This document shows positions 6,140-10,655 of a stretch of DNA of 10,655 bases, in pieces. The DNA is taken from NCBI GenBank assembly GCA_016280485.1, contig JAEEGU010000129.1, forward strand, positions 1 through 10,655, written 5' to 3'. The notes under the pieces are model-generated. The model was not told where the DNA came from. It did no database searches and saw only the letters and a list, made by a program, of their open reading frames with translations. The translations under genes were made by a program, and so were the position numbers. Numbering within the stretch: position 1 is the stretch's first letter; the number at the start of each line of letters is the position of its first letter. Origin of the DNA: Bacillota bacterium (lineage in GTDB: Bacteria; Bacillota; Clostridia; Peptostreptococcales; Anaerovoracaceae).

Positions 6140-8890
6140 TTAATTTAAAACCGTTGTTAAAGAATAGTCTTCATAAGTTTTGTCAAGCTGCAGGTACTTA
6201 CCGATTACCTCGCGGACTGCCGGCGCGGCGTAGCCCGCGGTGCCGCCTTGGAAAACAAGGCAGGCAACGGCGATCTTTGGATCGTCGGCAGGCGCGAGCG
6301 CGATTACCCACGCGAAGTTGTCGTATTCGGATTTCCACTGGTTGATTCTTCCCTGAGTTACAGTGCCGCCCGAGAGATTAATGACAGCCTGATCGACAGC
6401 CGCATTGCGGTTTGAATATCTGTCGGACTCTTCCGTCATGAGACGCTTCATTTCAGCCTCGACGTCCTCAAAAGCAAGCCTTGAATCGAGCTGCTTTAAG
6501 TGCTCCTTTATGTATTCGACCTCGTCCGGAGGCTGAATGACACCTGATTTTTCCGCAGTACCTGTCTTTGCAGCAACGCTTACCGGGAAGGTCCCGAAAA
6601 CGTTGCGCAGAGACCCCTTGCTGCCGGTCGCTACCAGCTTCATACCGTCTATGATGGTTTTAAGGTTCTCTTCGGAAATATCTACCTGAATCTGCTCGCC
6701 CTTTTCGGTATGCCCCCGGCCTTCGATGCTCTTTACAACCGAAACCTGATTGCGGAGTCCGCCGTTTCCTATTGTCGCCGCATAGTTTGCCATCTGGAGC
6801 GGTGTATATGAGTTTTCACCCTGTCCTATTGCAATGTTGAGCTCGTCTCCGAGCGTCCACTGTGCCTGATTGAAATAGCTGAACTTACAAAGGTCTGCCA
6901 CCTTTTCAACCTGGTCCTCTATGATGCCGTAGCTTGGCAAGCGTTCGATTATTTCTGTTCTTGTAGGATTTTCCTCCGCCCAGCTTACAATTTCGGTAGC
7001 ATAGTCGTTTAAGAGCGTCTTGTCCTTGCAAACAGATGGTTTGAAGTAGTCTGCCGCATTCCAGACAAGGACGTTTTTAAGCGCCGCCTTTGTTCGTTCC
7101 ATCTTTTTTTCGGCAGATGGAACGCTGGTGATTGTTTCGGTAATTTCTATGCCCGTATTAAGGCCGAGGCCGTACTGCTGTGCGTACTCCATGATCTTGT
7201 CGATGTTCATGTTGTAGCCTAAGCTTTTGCCCGTATAGTGGTCCTTTCCAGTTGCAACATCGTAGAAGTAGTAGTTGCACGAAACCTCCAGCGCATGCGG
7301 CAAATCAAGATAGCCGTGGCTGCCGCGGCTGCGGTTCCAGATGAGGCAGCCGTAGGTTCTGTTTCCGACCTGAATGTAACCGCCGTCGTAGAGCTTCTTC
7401 GAAGGGTCAAGCCCTGCTGCAAGTGCAGCAGTCGCCGTAACCGGCTTAAACGTGGATCCCGGCTGTACCGCTGTACGGCAAGCTATGTTATAAAGAGGCG
7501 CCGGTGCCAAAGCGTCACGAAGGTTCTGGCGCTGAAGCGATGCCCAGTCAGCACTGCTTATGCCTGTCGCAAACATGTTCGGGTTGAAGTCGGGACAGCT
7601 TGCCATGGCCAGCACATCTCCCGTCTCCACCTCTATTGCCACAAGCGCACCAACATTTGCATTGCGGTAGGCTTTGCCATAGGCGTAATTGCCGTACTCG
7701 CTGGTGAAAACACCCGCCGTCTGGATGGCCTTAAGCTCGCGTGCAAGTGCGTCTTCTGCCGTCTTTTGCAAATCCAAATCTATCGTGAGGTATACATCGT
7801 TGCCCTTCTGCGGCTCGGTGTAGCTGACCTCGCGCACAAACTCACCGTAGGCGTTTACCTGAACCACGCGCACACCGTCGGTGCCCTTTAGGGTCGACTC
7901 GAAAACGCTCTCAATGCCGTCCTGGCCAATTAAATCGTTACTGTTGTATCCGAGCTCATCCACATAAAGTGACTTGTCACGCTCGCTGATTTTACCGAGA
8001 TACCCCACGATGTGGGATGCGGTGTTATTGTTCGGATAATAGCGGATTGTGTCTGACGAGACCATAACGCCCGGAAGCGAATCGCTCATTTCCTTAAGCA
8101 TTATGATTGTATTGTCGGAAACCTCCGTTGCAATGGTCGCCGGCAGGTATTTACTGTAGCCGAGGGACGCTATTTCGTTTCTGACAACTAAGATTTTGCG
8201 CTTTTCTTCAATCGTGCAGTTCTCCGGAACCTCGAATTTTTCGCAAAGCGCATTAAATGCTTCCTCCGCTGTATATTCGGTCTTTCCTTTGCCGAACATT
8301 TTTTCAAGGAAGCTGTCCTTGTCCATGTCATATGTGTATTTCATGAGCTTTACCGAAATAGGCGGATAAAAGCTGTATACCGTCTGCATTTCGGTCTGCG
8401 CGTCGTATTTCGAAAGACCGTCGTCGATTTCGAATCTTTTGCGCAGGAAATTAAAGGTCTGCTCTGCCGTATAGTAGGTCGGAATTCCCTGTCCCGTCAG
8501 CCAGTCATTCACCTGGCGGGTATAGGTGTATTCGTACCTTCCGTTTTCTATCACAATCGGGAATTCATCGAAATATTTGTCTCCGTTGGCTTCAAGAACG
8601 TGCAGGACGCTCAGCGCTACACGATTTATCTCTTCGTTTGAGAGGTTTGACGCGTCCATGGTGACCGTAAAGGTCTGCTTGTTGCCTGCAATCACTCGCC
8701 CGTAGCGATCCAGTATCTCGCCGCGCGGAGCCGAGGTGTAGATACTCTTTTCCGAAATCTGAGTCGCATAGGTATCCCATTCCTCGTTTTGAACCACAGA
8801 AAGCACAAATAGCCTGACAGCCAAAACGGCCATCAGGGCGAGCATGATTGTTACCATTTGATAGTATCTTGAATTAAGAAGATTCTTCAT
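6140..8890 (-). CDS. mrdA: Class B penicillin-binding protein, PBP2/MrdA type (elongasome transpeptidase)
   Basis: This D,D-transpeptidase crosslinks the glycan made by RodA during side-wall growth. It has one N-terminal membrane anchor (about 12-32); the PBP dimerisation block beginning SAPRGEILDRYGRVIAGN (about 53-70); and a transpeptidase domain with PGSTFK (catalytic S479, K482), SCN (537-539) and KTGT (775-778). IGQGENSYTPLQMANYAAT (about 688-706) is also typical. At 916 residues it is much longer than E. coli PBP2 (633). Extra sequence falls in the N-terminal pedestal (about 100-250), between SCN and KTGT (about 585-675), and after KTGT (about 785-855). All catalytic motifs are intact. 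Its ATG overlaps the mreD stop by 4 nt (ATGA), and AAGGGA is rather far upstream, so translation is probably coupled to mreD. Confidence 0.94.
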   Translation of the reverse strand: MKNLLNSRYYQMVTIMLALMAVLAVRLFVLSVVQNEEWDTYATQISEKSIYTSAPRGEILDRYGRVIAGNKQTFTVTMDASNLSNEEINRVALSVLHVLEANGDKYFDEFPIVIENGRYEYTYTRQVNDWLTGQGIPTYYTAEQTFNFLRKRFEIDDGLSKYDAQTEMQTVYSFYPPISVKLMKYTYDMDKDSFLEKMFGKGKTEYTAEEAFNALCEKFEVPENCTIEEKRKILVVRNEIASLGYSKYLPATIATEVSDNTIIMLKEMSDSLPGVMVSSDTIRYYPNNNTASHIVGYLGKISERDKSLYVDELGYNSNDLIGQDGIESVFESTLKGTDGVRVVQVNAYGEFVREVSYTEPQKGNDVYLTIDLDLQKTAEDALARELKAIQTAGVFTSEYGNYAYGKAYRNANVGALVAIEVETGDVLAMASCPDFNPNMFATGISSADWASLQRQNLRDALAPAPLYNIACRTAVQPGSTFKPVTATAALAAGLDPSKKLYDGGYIQVGNRTYGCLIWNRSRGSHGYLDLPHALEVSCNYYFYDVATGKDHYTGKSLGYNMNIDKIMEYAQQYGLGLNTGIEITETITSVPSAEKKMERTKAALKNVLVWNAADYFKPSVCKDKTLLNDYATEIVSWAEENPTRTEIIERLPSYGIIEDQVEKVADLCKFSYFNQAQWTLGDELNIAIGQGENSYTPLQMANYAATIGNGGLRNQVSVVKSIEGRGHTEKGEQIQVDISEENLKTIIDGMKLVATGSKGSLRNVFGTFPVSVAAKTGTAEKSGVIQPPDEVEYIKEHLKQLDSRLAFEDVEAEMKRLMTEESDRYSNRNAAVDQAVINLSGGTVTQGRINQWKSEYDNFAWVIALAPADDPKIAVACLVFQGGTAGYAAPAVREVIGKYLQLDKTYEDYSLTTVLN

Positions 8891-9387
8891 TGATAAAATC
8901 TGTCCCTTCTGTGTTTGATAACCTTTCTGATTACTACGGCATAGAGGATGCTTACAATCACTACGTTCCAGGCTATCTGGAGAGGCTGCACACGCAGCAT
9001 GGTCATGATTGAAGTTTTATTTCCGAGTACCCAGTAAATGCACCAGGTAAACAGGTTAAATGCAAATGTGGCGAACGCGGTCATAATCAGCACCGTGCCG
9101 ATGTTTTCCTTGTTGAGTATTTCTCTTGAAAACATAACCGCAAGTGCGAGCAGAAAATAAAGCATCGCCGACACGCCCGTAACAGGCATGTAGCAAATGT
9201 CGTATAACAGCCCAAAAACTACTCCCAGAACTATGCCGAAATTGTCCTGATCGTAGAGAAACGCAAAGACAATAACAAGACAGAGTATCATGTTAGGAGT
9301 AGCTCCGAATATCGATATTAAATTGAGCAGGCTGGCCTGAAACAGAAAAGCCAGAAAGAAAATTAAGGTTGCAAGTCTATATGTCAT
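8887..9387 (-). CDS. mreD: Rod shape-determining protein MreD
   Basis: The small integral membrane protein has 166 residues, typical for MreD, with five or six hydrophobic helices (roughly 5-26, 32-45, 50-66, 72-88, 97-121 and 138-153) and a basic C-terminal tail. Sequence conservation in this family is low. The assignment rests on size, topology, the ATPNMILCLVIVFAFLYDQ segment (about 29-47), the GLLYDICY segment (about 59-66), and its place between mreC and the PBP2 gene. MreD links MreC to the PBP2-RodA complex in the membrane. Its ATG overlaps the mreC stop as ATGA, and its own TGA overlaps the PBP2 start the same way. Confidence 0.9.
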   Translation of the reverse strand: MTYRLATLIFFLAFLFQASLLNLISIFGATPNMILCLVIVFAFLYDQDNFGIVLGVVFGLLYDICYMPVTGVSAMLYFLLALAVMFSREILNKENIGTVLIMTAFATFAFNLFTWCIYWVLGNKTSIMTMLRVQPLQIAWNVVIVSILYAVVIRKVIKHRRDRFYQ

Positions 9388-10202
9388 AGCAGCACCATTA
9401 CCCTTTTCAGGCTGTTAAAATTAACTGCCGGCTCGACTTCAATCGTTTTAAGCTGTGTATCCTTGTTAAAGGATACGGACTTTACGGTCCCTATTTCAAT
9501 TCCCTGAGGATAAAGACCGATGCCCGATGTAATGAGCGTATCGTTCTCGTTTATGTCGGCATTTCCGTCAAAGGTGTAGCCCTCCAGGGCTCCGTCACCG
9601 TTTCCTGCAACAATGCCCATCACGTTCATATCGCGAAGAACCATAAACGATACGTTACTGTCAATATCAATCACGGAAACCACCTTTGAAAAGCGATTTC
9701 CGGTATCTATTACCTTTCCTACAAGGCCCTCACCGCTTAATACGACTGCCTCGCGCTCTACACCGCTCTCGGTGCCGCGGTCGATGGTAAAGATGTTGAA
9801 ATACTGAGCCCCGTCTATGGCTATTATATTGCCCGTTACGGTATTATAGGTATCCTCTTGCGGAATGTAGTTGAGCGCCGTATAAAGATTTTGAAGCTCT
9901 TTAAGCTCCTCCTCCTGGAGGCGCAGCTTTGTATTTTCCATACGCAGCCTGTCAATCTCGTCGCGAAGCTCTTCGTTTTCCTTTACCACGGAGCGGAAGC
10001 CTATCAGCCCGTTTACATCCTTTTCAAAGCGCCCCACCGCCTGGGTCAGCGGTTTTTGGACAACAGAATCAGCAGTCTGAATACCGCTGCTCACAACGCC
10101 CAGATTGCCCCTCGTGTAGGATATTAAAATTATTATGCAAAATGCCAAAAGTACTGCGAAAATAATCATCAGTACTTTGTGCTCTCTTATCCAATTTATC
10201 AT
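9384..10202 (-). CDS. mreC: Rod shape-determining protein MreC
   Basis: MreC is the bitopic scaffold that joins cytoplasmic MreB to the extracytoplasmic part of the elongasome and activates PBP2. The protein has 272 residues: a short cytoplasmic N-terminus, one membrane helix (about 9-29), a heptad-like charged coiled coil (about 70-110; ENEELRDEIDRLRMENTKL), then the two beta-rich lobes of the MreC domain. Hallmarks are IDRGTESGV (about 140-148), GLVGKVIDTG (about 159-168), and SGIGLYPQGIEIGTV (about 226-240). It starts 4 nt after the mreB stop. No clear Shine-Dalgarno precedes the ATG (AAATAAGTAA), so its translation probably depends on ribosomes finishing mreB. Confidence 0.95.
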   Translation of the reverse strand: MINWIREHKVLMIIFAVLLAFCIIILISYTRGNLGVVSSGIQTADSVVQKPLTQAVGRFEKDVNGLIGFRSVVKENEELRDEIDRLRMENTKLRLQEEELKELQNLYTALNYIPQEDTYNTVTGNIIAIDGAQYFNIFTIDRGTESGVEREAVVLSGEGLVGKVIDTGNRFSKVVSVIDIDSNVSFMVLRDMNVMGIVAGNGDGALEGYTFDGNADINENDTLITSGIGLYPQGIEIGTVKSVSFNKDTQLKTIEVEPAVNFNSLKRVMVLL

Positions 10203-10206
10203 TTAC

Positions 10207-10655
10207 TTATTTGTATTTCTGGTGTACCTTGTTGCTGGCATATCTCTTGAGCTTTTCCATATCCCTTAAGCTGATGCCGGTACCGATTGCAACCGCTTCG
10301 AAAGCGTTCTCAGCCAGCTTTACATTCATGCCCGTCTGCTCCATGATAAGCTTGTCAAGGCCTCTTATCATTCCGCCGCCGCCCGAAAGAACCAGGCCGT
10401 TTAATGTGATGTCGGCCGCGATTTCAGGTGGTGCACTTTCCATAGTTGATTTGATTCCCTCGACAACGATGTCGACAGATTCCTGAAGCGCATAGTAAAG
10501 GTCACGGTTTGAAACCTGAATCACCTTTGGAAGACCTGTACCGAGGTCTCTGCCTCTTGCCTCTCTTGTTTCGATAATCTCCGTTCCATCTTCGTCGTGT
10601 TCAACAATCGCACAACCGATATGAATCTTTAAATCCTCGGCCGTTCTCTCTCCGA
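10207..10655 (-). CDS. mreB: Rod shape-determining protein MreB, C-terminal part (5' end beyond window)
   Basis: MreB is the bacterial actin that guides side-wall synthesis under the membrane. The open frame runs to the window edge and gives the last 148 residues, starting GERTAEDLKIHIG, a conserved MreB segment. Further matches are ARGRDLGTGLPK, the ESAPPEIAADI stretch before the nucleotide-binding loop VLSGGGGMIRGLDKLI, and AIGTGISL near the end. A GTG at 10524 could be mistaken for a start, but it is the internal valine of LPKVIQVSN; coding continues upstream in frame. It is the first visible gene of the mreB-mreC-mreD-PBP2-minD operon; its start and promoter are outside the window. The tail (KRYASNKVHQKYK) is basic. 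Confidence 0.95.
   Translation of the reverse strand, partial: GERTAEDLKIHIGCAIVEHDEDGTEIIETREARGRDLGTGLPKVIQVSNRDLYYALQESVDIVVEGIKSTMESAPPEIAADITLNGLVLSGGGGMIRGLDKLIMEQTGMNVKLAENAFEAVAIGTGISLRDMEKLKRYASNKVHQKYK

Noticed and set aside
6130..6143. Short palindrome AAGGCCTT at the PBP2/minD junction considered as a terminator
   Set aside because: An 8-bp self-complementary sequence with no loop cannot form a useful hairpin, and it is not followed by a T-run.
7238..7891. 217-codon plus-strand open frame
   Set aside because: It is antisense to the PBP2 transpeptidase domain, whose motifs are intact, and shows no recognisable domain or ribosome binding site.
10207..10524. A 105-residue standalone MreB-like gene starting at GTG 10524
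   Set aside because: The frame stays open to the window edge and encodes conserved MreB sequence upstream, so the GTG is an internal valine codon and the gene is simply cut by the window.

Overview
The window looks like chromosomal core DNA from a low-to-moderate GC, rod-shaped Gram-positive bacterium of the Clostridia. This rests on AAGGAGG-type ribosome binding sites, sigma-A promoters with AT-rich surroundings, RNase Y, the mreBCD-PBP2-minD gene order and a roughly 900-residue class B PBP. I cannot name the genus from sequence alone.

Layout, left to right. (1) Positions 1-94, minus: the first 31 codons of a NifS/IscS-type cysteine desulfurase, starting at TTG and cut by the window edge. 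(2) 123-1499, minus: a complete MATE-family multidrug/cation exporter, probably from an ATG that lies inside the longest open frame. (3) 1593-3134, minus: RNase Y (rny), with a strong intrinsic terminator at 1542-1570. (4) 3264-4370, plus: rodA, the SEDS peptidoglycan polymerase, and the only plus-strand gene. rny and rodA diverge from a 129-bp spacer in which two near-consensus sigma-A promoters share one palindromic -10 region. (5) 4381-5184, minus: a Y1 HUH nuclease of the REP-associated tyrosine transposase type with a C-terminal helix-turn-helix, convergent with rodA and carrying its own consensus promoter. (6) 5352-10655, minus: the cell-shape operon mreB (partial)-mreC-mreD-PBP2-minD, tightly packed with 4-nt overlaps or a 4-nt gap from mreB to PBP2, a 50-nt gap before minD, and an intrinsic terminator at 5291-5336.

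Functionally most of the window serves lateral wall growth. MreB filaments with MreC and MreD organise the elongasome, in which RodA polymerises glycan strands and the class B PBP crosslinks them. MinD would normally belong to the division-site selection system. Here minC and minE are absent from their usual places, and the MinD protein lacks the C-terminal amphipathic membrane-targeting helix. The Y1 nuclease gene sits in the slot where minE/rodA would be expected, and rodA lies beyond it in inverted orientation.

I see no CRISPR array, rRNA, tRNA or phage genes, and no clearly novel multi-gene system. The most interesting points are the reduced minD, the remodelled end of the mre-min locus around the nuclease gene, a nested inverted repeat inside that gene that may terminate rodA transcription, and the shared-core rny/rodA promoter.
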